NCBI GenBank assembly: GCA_030603445.1
Contig: JAUVXU010000025.1
Location: forward strand, 1 to 15,835
Length of the DNA stretch: 15,835 bases
Reading direction: 5' to 3'
Source: Methanomicrobia archaeon
Lineage (GTDB): Archaea; Methanobacteriota_B; Thermococci; Methanofastidiosales; NM3
Part shown: in pieces, positions 6,640-13,241 of the stretch
Numbering within the stretch: position 1 is the stretch's first letter
Layout of the letters: every line of letters starts with the position of its first letter
The notes under the pieces: generated by a model
Database searches by the model: none
Told to the model about the DNA's origin: nothing
The model's input: the letters and a program-made list of their open reading frames with translations, nothing else
Program-made: the position numbers and the translations under genes

Positions 6640-9271
6640 GATCAAACTTCCCTATCTTAAATCCGAAAAAATCACTTGCAAGCTTCTGTAGTTCCTCATA
6701 TTCCTTACCTTTAATGAGGCCCGATGTTTTTAGTTCATTAATGAAACTAATTTGGTCCTCTTGCATTAGACCTTCGAACTGGGGAAGTACGTACATTGCC
6801 AAGGATGAGCCGTAAGAGCCTCCTGCGCTTACACATTTTGCAATGTCATTGATTATAGCGGGGCCTATCCTCCTGTATTTGTTAATAGCGGCCCACAAAC
6901 TAGCAACCTTGTTAACTGTGTCCTCATCATTAGTCTGTATATCCCATATAGAGAATAGTTCCTTAACAGCCTTTGGAATGTCTTCAGGAATTCCAACATT
7001 GATAAATGCGAATCTTCGCATGAAAGCATATGACATCTCATAGAGCGAGGCTTTATCAAACGTGTTCATTGTTGCTATTATCCTCCAATCCGGGTGGATA
7101 AAAAATCGATGTGGCAATACTTTATCATCATCTTTTGGATCGCCGATGACTTCGATGCGTTCTCCTTTAATGAATTGTGATATTTGTATTCTATCTCCTG
7201 TTAGGGCAGAAAATAAAGCGCCGAACGCCTTATCGATGTCCGATCTGTTGATCTCATCAAGGATTAGCCATTTGTTCGCTGGAAGGCCATCTTTGTTCTG
7301 GAAGCATGATAAAAAGATGCCTTTATCAAATTCAAGACGGTTCTCCTTGTTTGGCATGTAACCCCCAATGGTATCAAATGTCGACCAGTCCGAGCATGCT
7401 GTGACCATCAAATAGTTGTCTTCATGCCTCATGGATTCGCATATACCCTTTGCAAGCTTGGACTTTCCCGTCCCTGGGGGTCCAATCAGGATGATATGTT
7501 TGCCTGAGTTTATAGCTGTTATTATTTGCCCTATGAGATGTTTCTCATCCTCAAAGTACAAATTTGGAATTATTTCATTATTAGGATCAAATTTTAAAGA
7601 TTCATGACAATTGCCATAAAGCATGGTAATACTTGGTTTTGATGGTGAATGTACAATAATATTTTCAAAAGCTTTCACAAGTTCAGGGCGCATGATCCAT
7701 GGAAAGTATCTTGTTTTCTTATCATCCCCCATAAATGGCACATTCCACCAGTTTATGCCTTCGCCTTTCTTGTAAGGGGGTGGCGTTATCCCCATTTTTT
7801 GTACGATGCGTTTGCTAAAACGGCTAACTTCCAGATTGATAACACCATGATGTGGCTTATTGAGTTTTTTTGCTATCTCAGAAGCTGTAATCTCGTGATC
7901 TTCGTTTTCATAAACCAATCTAAGTATTTCAAAATCCTCATCTTTAGTGATATTGGCATCGGTAATTATTTCTTCCCAATCCTCAATGGAAAGGCCAATT
8001 CCATTATTTTTACAAGAAGTGCGAATAATATCTACATATATATTTTCTATCTCTTCAATTTTTGGCAATAATTCCACTATGAAATGCATCATTGCATCAA
8101 TGACGTATAAATCGTATTTTTCATCAAGTTTTTCCAGCTCTCTTTCTACTTCTAATATTTGTAGATAATACTCCCCATCAGATGTTCCATGCTTCCTTTT
8201 AGGCAACAAACCTAATAGTTCTAATCCGCGCTTGGTTTTGTTATTCCAAATGAGATATTTCTCTGGAAATACTTCATGCAGGTATATTGAACGTGATCCC
8301 TTTCCAAAATTTTTGAAGTTGTTACCTTTGTTAAACCACGTAATAACATCAAATTCATTTGAAAATACTTCCATCACGTGATCTCTGAAATGATCATAAT
8401 TATTTTCAATGAATTCCTTGAATTTAGGCGCTATGCGAGAACCACCTGATTGAATCTTACCTCCATTCTTGACAAAATTATAGAAAAAATCTATAAACTC
8501 TTCACGATTCAGAAGCCTTATTTTTTGTTCTTCAATCTCATTGTATATCTTTAGCGGATTTTGTGAATGTTCGGAATTAATGTACCATTTTTCGTATCCA
8601 ATTTTAAATAAGGAGCTTGCAATTTGATATTTCAAGCTTTTATATTGGGTTATCGTATAAATAAAATCTTGACCATCCATGACGTTGGGATTAATGATAG
8701 TATCAGTATCTTTTAGGAAATCAGATATATTATTACATACTTCAATGTATTTTTCATATTTTTTTCCTAACCCCTCTTTTTTATCCCATTTTTTTCCTAA
8801 TATTTCCAAAAAATCGTTAAATACATTATTCTTGTAAACAGGATACTTTTGCATATCAAAAGAAGCAAGCACATAAGCAAAGAGAGATATTCCAAAATTA
8901 CATTTATATTCTTCTTTTAAGATATTTCGGGCATTCTCAATTCTATCAGCAAGCGGTATTTTTTCGTCAAGAAGAATATTTAAAAATGTTAAAACATCAT
9001 TAGGGTTTTTTTCAGCTATCTTTAGAAGATTATCTAGTTCAGTCCAATGTACTAAAGGTCCTTGATTGGGATTATATTTTTGTAATATTTTTATTTTTTC
9101 AACTATATTTTCCGCATTTATCTCTTTTAAAGACATTTTTTTATTAAGCTCAGAAAGAACATCCCATTTATAATTTTCATCCCATTCAAGAGTATTTCGG
9201 AATTTTTTATATTCATTGGCAGCTATCTTGAAATAATTATCTTTAACGAAAAAATCATTAATTTTATTCAT
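6623..9271 (-). CDS. mcrB: McrB-like AAA+ GTPase of a type IV restriction system
   Basis: 882 residues from ATG 9271; a TTG at 9280 would add three. McrB binds modified DNA with its N-terminus and assembles into an AAA+ ring that drives McrC. Motifs, numbered from ATG 9271: Walker A GPPGTGKS at 597-604, Walker B LDEINR at 671-676 followed by SDIDKAFG, and the McrB signature MNT at 735-737 with the conserved MRRF arginines shortly after. The 590-residue N-terminal region is much larger than in E. coli McrB. It has two similar segments (about 135-159 and 331-355), a probable winged helix at about 445-490 and a WWNVPF...FPWIMRPEL stretch at about 508-530. No SRA, EVE or PUA domain was recognised. 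The N-terminal half is strikingly AT-rich compared with the AAA+ part, suggesting an exchanged recognition module. The stop overlaps the presumed original mcrC start. Confidence 0.87.
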   Translation of the reverse strand: MNKINDFFVKDNYFKIAANEYKKFRNTLEWDENYKWDVLSELNKKMSLKEINAENIVEKIKILQKYNPNQGPLVHWTELDNLLKIAEKNPNDVLTFLNILLDEKIPLADRIENARNILKEEYKCNFGISLFAYVLASFDMQKYPVYKNNVFNDFLEILGKKWDKKEGLGKKYEKYIEVCNNISDFLKDTDTIINPNVMDGQDFIYTITQYKSLKYQIASSLFKIGYEKWYINSEHSQNPLKIYNEIEEQKIRLLNREEFIDFFYNFVKNGGKIQSGGSRIAPKFKEFIENNYDHFRDHVMEVFSNEFDVITWFNKGNNFKNFGKGSRSIYLHEVFPEKYLIWNNKTKRGLELLGLLPKRKHGTSDGEYYLQILEVERELEKLDEKYDLYVIDAMMHFIVELLPKIEEIENIYVDIIRTSCKNNGIGLSIEDWEEIITDANITKDEDFEILRLVYENEDHEITASEIAKKLNKPHHGVINLEVSRFSKRIVQKMGITPPPYKKGEGINWWNVPFMGDDKKTRYFPWIMRPELVKAFENIIVHSPSKPSITMLYGNCHESLKFDPNNEIIPNLYFEDEKHLIGQIITAINSGKHIILIGPPGTGKSKLAKGICESMRHEDNYLMVTACSDWSTFDTIGGYMPNKENRLEFDKGIFLSCFQNKDGLPANKWLILDEINRSDIDKAFGALFSALTGDRIQISQFIKGERIEVIGDPKDDDKVLPHRFFIHPDWRIIATMNTFDKASLYEMSYAFMRRFAFINVGIPEDIPKAVKELFSIWDIQTNDEDTVNKVASLWAAINKYRRIGPAIINDIAKCVSAGGSYGSSLAMYVLPQFEGLMQEDQISFINELKTSGLIKGKEYEELQKLASDFFGFKIGKFDHDENK

Positions 9272-9289
9272 ATTTATCAAATATTCTTA

Positions 9290-9310
9290 TAGATATTAAA
9301 TATATCGTTA
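9290..9310 (-). promoter_or_regulatory. TATA-like promoter of the mcrB operon
   Basis: On the minus strand the bases before mcrB read CGATATATTTAATA, an archaeal TATA-like box about 30 bases before the ATG at 9271. No Shine-Dalgarno motif precedes that ATG, so a leaderless or near-leaderless transcript is plausible. AT-richness makes chance matches common. Confidence 0.35.
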
Positions 9311-9340
9311 AATAAGAAGAATCCAGATATCTGCAAACAA

Positions 9341-9348
9341 TATAAATA
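9341..9348 (+). promoter_or_regulatory. archaeal TATA box for the broken ORF at 9368
   Basis: TATAAATA is centred about 24 bases before the ATG at 9368. That is close to the archaeal TATA-to-start distance, so transcription would begin at or near the ATG (leaderless mRNA). It points away from mcrB and so forms a divergent promoter pair with it. Confidence 0.4.
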
Positions 9349-9367
9349 ATCAATTAATCTAAATTCC

Positions 9368-9589
9368 ATGATTATTATGCCCCAAGAAATACGGGCGCCT
9401 AGAGTTCACAGAAAGGGGTTCCAGGCCAATCTCCAATAAGGGTTTCCTCTCGTTGACGGGCTTCTCAGCGCGCTTATGGATGTATATTCGATAAATGACA
9501 CAAAGAAGATGAAAGAAATCGCCATTTTCAAGGATTTATTAGATAACCAGATTAAAAATCAGATGAATAGAAATTTAATAAAATTGTAA
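9368..9589 (+). pseudogene. leaderless 73-codon ORF broken by an in-frame TAA
   Basis: The ATG at 9368 opens MIIMPQEIRAPRVHRKGFQA and stops at a TAA (9437-9439, codon 24). The same frame continues without another stop for 49 codons (GFPLVDGLLSALMDVYSIND, then a basic helical tail) to a TAA at 9587-9589. The sequence across the stop looks like one small protein, and the first part is richer in G+C than the DNA around it, as expected for decayed coding sequence. A TATA box fits a leaderless start. The family is not recognised. It could also be a real 23-residue peptide followed by chance. Confidence 0.35.
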
Positions 9590-9632
9590 ATTATTCCTAG
9601 ATAAAGTTCAAAGGTGTGCTAAGAGTACGAAC

Positions 9633-9651
9633 TTCTAGTTTGTGACTAGAA
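9633..9651. repeat. inverted repeat TTCTAG/CTAGAA
   Basis: TTCTAG (9633-9638) and CTAGAA (9646-9651) surround a 7-base spacer. The arms extend outward with ACG and CGT if a three-base bulge is allowed. It stands just before the first copy of the 89-bp repeat and could be a regulator site or an RNA hairpin. Confidence 0.4.
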
Positions 9652-9663
9652 CGTATATTGTAA

Positions 9664-9752
9664 ACATAAAAGGAAATTTTATAATTTTTACTTCTTATGC
9701 ATCATTTAATTTTGATGTAAAAAATGGTTCACACAACTTTTATTTATGATGA
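9664..9752. repeat. 89-bp direct repeat A, copy 1
   Basis: Begins ACATAAAAGGAAATTTTATA and ends TTTATTTATGATGA. It is repeated at 9848-9936 with three substitutions in 89 bases. Each copy can fold: TTTTTA...CATCA on the left pairs with TGATGTAAAAA on the right around an AT loop, with a bulge in the left arm. One of the three differences falls in the loop. No ORF of note is present. It could be a duplicated small RNA, a MITE-like remnant or a protein-binding element. Confidence 0.75.
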
Positions 9753-9841
9753 GAAAGACATATTGTAAAGATATGAGTTAGAGGGTAACAACTAACAGAA
9801 AGACATATTGTAAAGATATGAGTTAGAGGGTAACAACTAAC
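9752..9841. repeat. two tandem copies of a 45-bp repeat B
   Basis: The 45-bp unit starting AGAAAGACATATTGTAAAGA and ending GGTAACAACTAAC occurs exactly at 9752-9796 and 9797-9841. A third start (AGAAAGACAT) at 9842-9851 runs into repeat A copy 2. Each unit has two short inverted repeats, CATAT/ATATG and GTTAG/CTAAC. The array sits between the two A copies. With no spacers it is not a CRISPR. Iteron-like protein binding or repeated RNA hairpins are possible. Confidence 0.8.
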
Positions 9842-9847
9842 AGAAAG

Positions 9848-9936
9848 ACATAAAAGGAAATTTTATAATTTTTACTTCTTATGCATCATTTATTTTTGAT
9901 GTAAAAAATGCTTCACACAACCTTTATTTATGATGA
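9848..9936. repeat. 89-bp direct repeat A, copy 2
   Basis: Second copy of the element at 9664-9752, offset by 184 bases, with differences in the AT loop, at GG/GC before TTCACAC, and in AACTTTT/AACCTTT. Its first bases (ACAT) are shared with the truncated third B unit, so the junction looks like a recombination at short homology. Confidence 0.75.
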
Positions 9937-9983
9937 ACAATATTATCATCTTGTAATAGTAAATATGCACCAGGTGGTACAAG

Positions 9984-10001
9984 CTTATTATTGCGAATAA
10001 G
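9984..10001. repeat. CTTATT/AATAAG hairpin
   Basis: CTTATT (9984-9989) and AATAAG (9996-10001) flank a 6-base loop, ATTGCG. It lies between the repeat array and the palindrome cluster. Function unknown. Confidence 0.35.
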
Positions 10002-10028
10002 AAATAGAATATTGAATTACCGGGAAGA

Positions 10029-10110
10029 ATAATCCCCCCAGCAAAACGTTTACACCATAAACACTTAGTGTTTAAAGCTTTAAAAGCTTATCGTTTTTTT
10101 GTGGGGTTAT
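10029..10110. promoter_or_regulatory. palindrome cluster upstream of a small gene
   Basis: Two palindromes lie side by side: TAAACACT-T-AGTGTTTA (10058-10074, 8-1-8, perfect) and AAGCTTT-A-AAAGCTT (10075-10089, 7-1-7, perfect). They are followed by an oligo-T run at 10094-10100. An outer stem, ATAATCCCC (10029-10037) with GGGGTTAT (10103-10110), can enclose both. The cluster ends 10 bases before the Shine-Dalgarno motif of the ORF at 10138. It could be an operator for a dimeric repressor, an attenuator-like RNA, or a cruciform. Confidence 0.5.
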
Positions 10111-10120
10111 AACCTTCTTA

Positions 10121-10128
10121 GGAGGTGA
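10121..10128 (+). promoter_or_regulatory. perfect Shine-Dalgarno motif GGAGGTGA
   Basis: GGAGGTGA is an exact complement of the 3' end of archaeal 16S rRNA (UCACCUCC). It ends 9 bases before the TTG at 10138, ideal spacing. It is the strongest ribosome binding site in the window and decides the start of the small ORF. Confidence 0.65.
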
Positions 10129-10137
10129 GGCCCCATA

Positions 10138-10242
10138 TTGAATATAATAAGATTAGTTATAGTAACCACAATCGTGTATTTAGTGCGCGATATGGTCGTA
10201 GCAACGATGAATACTATCGTCGTTGCAATAAGGAAAAAATAA
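10138..10242 (+). CDS. 34-residue hydrophobic, probably membrane peptide
   Basis: TTG start at 10138, TAA at 10240-10242. The product begins MNIIRLVIVTTIVYLV, then RDMVVATMNTIVVAIRKK: two hydrophobic stretches split by an Arg-Asp pair and a basic tail, long enough for a membrane-spanning or membrane-lying helix. Evidence that it is real: the GGAGGTGA motif at correct spacing, the palindromic element just upstream, and an oligo-T tract just after the stop. The opposite strand is also open for 77 codons (10107-10340), but from a GTG with no ribosome binding site. The family is not recognised. Small hydrophobic peptides with basic ends include toxins of type I toxin-antitoxin pairs and membrane regulators; which applies here is unknown. 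Confidence 0.5.
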   Translation: MNIIRLVIVTTIVYLVRDMVVATMNTIVVAIRKK

Positions 10243-10244
10243 AA

Positions 10245-10258
10245 TTTTTTTCTTTTTT
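10245..10258 (+). terminator. oligo-T terminator after the small ORF
   Basis: Seven T, a C, then six T begin two bases after the stop codon of the 34-residue ORF. Archaeal RNA polymerase commonly terminates at such T runs without a hairpin. With the ribosome binding site it frames a compact single-gene transcript. Confidence 0.45.
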
Positions 10259-10352
10259 GTGAACGGGATCCCCAAATCAGGATTGAAGATAATTTTCTGT
10301 ATTTTGCCCCGTTCCTCTTTTCCAATGCAAGAGAAGACACATAAAAATCAAT

Positions 10353-10376
10353 GTTGTATAATCCATGCTATACGAC
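10353..10376. terminator. 8-bp stem hairpin between convergent units
   Basis: GTTGTATA (10353-10360) and TATACGAC (10369-10376) pair over eight positions, one of them a G-U wobble, around the loop ATCCATGC. It lies between the plus-strand small gene and the end of the minus-strand DUF927 gene. It may be a terminator for the latter or a recombination site. Confidence 0.3.
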
Positions 10377-10522
10377 GCAAAACAGGCAAAAACAAACAAG
10401 AAAATGTATATTAACAGATGCACGTCTTCATTCTTAACATTTAATCAGTACACCCCATGGAAAGTAATATCATCCTTCTCTATTTGGGTAAGAGGACTTT
10501 CAATAAGTAAACTTTGATTAGT

Positions 10523-12730
10523 CTAATAATCTTGGGACAACTTTATTTCATACATTCGGACTCGTCTGCCGTGAGAAAACGTGGAAGACTTAATAGTGTT
10601 GTGTTTCGATTCACCCATCACAAGAAGTCCTCTCTCTTTCAAGCCGTTTAACGTCCTTCTCGGTGAGAAACCCCACTCAATCATAAGCTTTTTGAATTGA
10701 TTAGGCAATATCCTTACCGATGATTCGCTCACGAACTCGCCGAACTGCTCTATGCTTCCTGATGTCGTGCCAATAAATCTATTCTCGTTTCCCCATACCC
10801 ACGATGCGAACATATCTATTGCCCTCTTCGTGTCGTCACGCTTGTCGTTGTCCTCAAGTTCCTGTAATAAATATTTCGCCATCACTTTCGCTTCGTTCAG
10901 CGTGAGGTCGTTCTTGTATCCCCAAAGCCAACGTCTCGACAGGACATCTCCTGTTGCCATACAAGCAAGCAGGTCAACGTGGCTTCGTGACTTGTTCTGT
11001 GCGAAAGGCAATAGGTATCCTATGATGTCGTTGTATATCGCTATTATCTCATCCCTGTCGGCACTTATGAGCTTCTGGATATAATCGTATCCTGCTATGC
11101 CGAAGAATCGTGTGGAGTCCTTATGAACGGCGTGTGCATCCTCGTCTGTCATAAAGGGCATCACCAACTCCACGATTCTTGTCTTTACCCCACCTAATTT
11201 ATCATCGTCTGTCAGTGTGTGTTTCCCTATGGTAAGTGCGATTGTTCTCCAATACGACATCGGTGCAAGTGACGTCGTTCCATCGTTAGTTCCCTTGGCC
11301 TTGCTTATGCCACCTGAAGCGACATAAACTATCATCTCGATAAACTTGTTCTTGGTGCTTCCTGCCTGCTTCTCATCGATGCCGAGTGGCAAGTCATTAT
11401 GCATGGCGACACTTCGTTCTATGCCCACCCTTGTGGCGTTGAAGTTAATCATCATCTGGTCTGGGTCGCCCCATACCGACAATGCACCTTTTAGTGTAGC
11501 CGTCTTCCCCCTGCCTGAACTTCCCCCTAAATGCACTGCCATTGATTTTCCGTTGATTATCCGAAGCAACGGGACTGCGAATGAGGAGGCCATCATCGCC
11601 CTTGTGGGAAATGTCTGGTATAAAGGTGCTATCGCCTGCATCCATTCGGCAAGGCTTCCTTGAACCCTGCACCCGTCGAGATGGTTGAACATATCAAGCT
11701 CGATAGCTGGTGCGCCGTAAGGTATGAACTCGGTCTTTGAGCACCACCCGTATCTTGTGGTGGAACGGACAGGACGGAATATATGCTTGTTGGCATCTTC
11801 GAACCCTGAAAGGTAATTGACCAATGCCTTCGACCTTTCGCTTGTAACAGGAAGACCATTGTCTGCGAGATTTATTATCTTCTGCTTGTTGAATATTATA
11901 CTTCTTCTTGCTTTCAGACTTCGCCACGCGTCGTCTGCGTGCCACGTTATGCCCACCTTTTCCTCGTGTGTGTGTATGTCCCTATATCTTGCCTTGATGC
12001 CTATCGGTACTGAGCAAGCTATCTCACTCTCAAATCTCTTACTTGAATTGGGATTACCCTTGATGGTAAAAACACCTTTATCTGAAAAGTCCCAACCCTT
12101 TGGTAATATAAGTCCTTTAATTGGAAATTCTGGATAAATATCATCTAAGTTATGGCTCGTGGCACAGTCTGGAGATTGAAATATAAATTTTTCATTTTTA
12201 GATATTCCATTTATATTATTGTTATTTGATGAGGTGGTGATAGAATCTATACCACAAAGTTCTTTGATATTGTTATATGATATTAATTCCTTTAGCTTCA
12301 CATATTTTTTGTTATTTTCATGAAAATCATTAAATTCAAGGGTAAGTATAGGTTCATTTTCGTCCCAATTATAAATATTGAATAAATGACCATTAGTAAG
12401 AATAGTAAAACGTATGGGATTTTCTCCCTTGAATCCACAATTTAATACATGGGCATATCCTGCTACTTGATAGGTATAGTTATCAATATTAGTAAGAGGA
12501 TTTTTGGCTTCGATTACAATTAATGGTTTATCCCCATAAAAACATACATAATCGGGTCTGTAAGCCTCTTTAATCGAACCCTTGGGGATATCAATATTAG
12601 CAAGGGAGTTATTAATTCTAATATTATTGTCTTCATATCCTAAAGCTCCAAGTAGCCTAATAATAAAAAATTGTTCAACTTCACTTTCACTTTTAAGTGC
12701 GTCCTTCTCACAGAACAAGTTCTTTTCCAT
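10523..12730 (-). CDS. HsdR-N-like PD-(D/E)XK nuclease fused to DUF927 P-loop NTPase
   Basis: 735 residues. The N-terminus (about 1-165) matches the type I restriction R-subunit N-terminal nuclease: YRPD60, then VIE74-A-K76, then YQ88VAGYA, so the D-E-K-Q catalytic set is present. An Asn-rich linker at about 166-180 follows. Residues from about 205 to the end match DUF927, an NTPase/helicase-like family common in phages, integrative elements and plasmids. They include Walker A GSSGRGKT (403-410), a following VWGDP, an FNATRVGIERSVAMHND stretch and acidic pair D452-E453 in LGIDEKQAG. DUF927 proteins often sit with primases; a nuclease fused here is unusual. The first 200 codons are far more AT-rich than the rest, pointing to a recent domain join. 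A good ribosome binding site supports the ATG at 12730. Role: possibly a mobile-element replication/processing protein turned defence nuclease; this is inference. Confidence 0.85.
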   Translation of the reverse strand: MEKNLFCEKDALKSESEVEQFFIIRLLGALGYEDNNIRINNSLANIDIPKGSIKEAYRPDYVCFYGDKPLIVIEAKNPLTNIDNYTYQVAGYAHVLNCGFKGENPIRFTILTNGHLFNIYNWDENEPILTLEFNDFHENNKKYVKLKELISYNNIKELCGIDSITTSSNNNNINGISKNEKFIFQSPDCATSHNLDDIYPEFPIKGLILPKGWDFSDKGVFTIKGNPNSSKRFESEIACSVPIGIKARYRDIHTHEEKVGITWHADDAWRSLKARRSIIFNKQKIINLADNGLPVTSERSKALVNYLSGFEDANKHIFRPVRSTTRYGWCSKTEFIPYGAPAIELDMFNHLDGCRVQGSLAEWMQAIAPLYQTFPTRAMMASSFAVPLLRIINGKSMAVHLGGSSGRGKTATLKGALSVWGDPDQMMINFNATRVGIERSVAMHNDLPLGIDEKQAGSTKNKFIEMIVYVASGGISKAKGTNDGTTSLAPMSYWRTIALTIGKHTLTDDDKLGGVKTRIVELVMPFMTDEDAHAVHKDSTRFFGIAGYDYIQKLISADRDEIIAIYNDIIGYLLPFAQNKSRSHVDLLACMATGDVLSRRWLWGYKNDLTLNEAKVMAKYLLQELEDNDKRDDTKRAIDMFASWVWGNENRFIGTTSGSIEQFGEFVSESSVRILPNQFKKLMIEWGFSPRRTLNGLKERGLLVMGESKHNTIKSSTFSHGRRVRMYEIKLSQDY

Positions 12731-12738
12731 AAGATATA

Positions 12739-12743
12739 CTCCT
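12739..12743 (-). promoter_or_regulatory. Shine-Dalgarno AGGAG for the DUF927 fusion
   Basis: On the minus strand AAAAGGAGT precedes the ATG at 12730 by 8 bases. It fixes the start. A CTTTTATG-like AT-rich segment about 30 bases before the ATG may be the TATA box, though in this AT-rich stretch that is uncertain. Confidence 0.55.
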
Positions 12744-12986
12744 TTTATTGCATAAAAGATAATATGGGTGATATCTTGTACATTTTTTTATTAAACAATT
12801 TACTTACTCATTGTATATTCTTATTTTTGTATGTGATTATAAATTATTGTGATACTCGTTTAATCATATCCAAGTAGTATTTGTTATAAACATATATAAT
12901 GAGAATTATGATTAACTCCTATTTTTAGTTATCGTTCTATTGTGCTTATATTTTAAGTATTCTTTTGGAAATACTTACTGCTATTT

Positions 12987-13008
12987 ATACCCTTTTTGGG
13001 TATTTTTT
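12987..13008 (+). terminator. terminator-like hairpin with T tract, no gene upstream
   Basis: ATACCC (12987-12992) and GGGTAT (12998-13003) form a six-pair stem with a TTTTT loop, directly followed by T residues to 13008: the classic intrinsic terminator layout on the plus strand. No plus-strand gene ends just before it, so it may close an untranslated small RNA or be a remnant. Confidence 0.45.
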
Positions 13009-13210
13009 GGTAGTAGTAAAACTAAATCAGGCCGAGTTGAGCTCTGCTGACACATTTTTGCAAGCTAATCACTTTGTGATAGTTTATAACCTAATGCAGC
13101 AACGTTTTTGTACTACCGCTTTAGAATATATTTCTCAAATAATGCCACATAAATCAAAATTTATAAACCTAATAGATAAAGGTATGTTTATCAAAAAACA
13201 TTTTAATGTA

Positions 13211-13218
13211 TTTATACT
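13211..13218 (+). promoter_or_regulatory. TATA-like box of the vsr-methyltransferase operon
   Basis: TTTATACT lies about 28 bases before the ATG at 13242, and no Shine-Dalgarno motif precedes that ATG. This fits a leaderless archaeal transcript. Confidence 0.4.
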
Positions 13219-13241
13219 CCAATATTGATGTTCGTGATTAA

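Larger units (their letters stand above)
12744..13241. other. AT-rich divergent intergenic region
   Basis: About 500 bases between the divergent DUF927-fusion and vsr genes. It contains the terminator-like hairpin at 12987-13008 and a weak plus-strand frame (TTG 12965 to 13228, 87 codons) with no ribosome binding site and no family I recognise. The minus strand of the same stretch reads as short open segments broken by several stops, as an eroded gene might. No tRNA, CRISPR or intact mobile element is visible. Confidence 0.4.

Noticed and set aside
9752-9851. CRISPR array
   Set aside because: The 45-bp units are directly adjacent with no spacers, and no cas gene is visible.
10107-10340. 77-codon minus-strand hydrophobic ORF opposite the 34-residue gene
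   Set aside because: It starts at a GTG without a ribosome binding site, while the plus strand has a perfect Shine-Dalgarno motif and an oligo-T end.
11346-11663. 105-codon plus-strand ORF and similar frames inside the DUF927 gene
   Set aside because: They lie wholly within the strongly supported DUF927 coding sequence and have no ribosome binding site or recognisable content.
12965-13228. 87-codon plus-strand ORF as a real gene
   Set aside because: It starts at a TTG without a ribosome binding site, spans the terminator-like hairpin and resembles no family I know, so it is only mentioned as part of the intergenic region.
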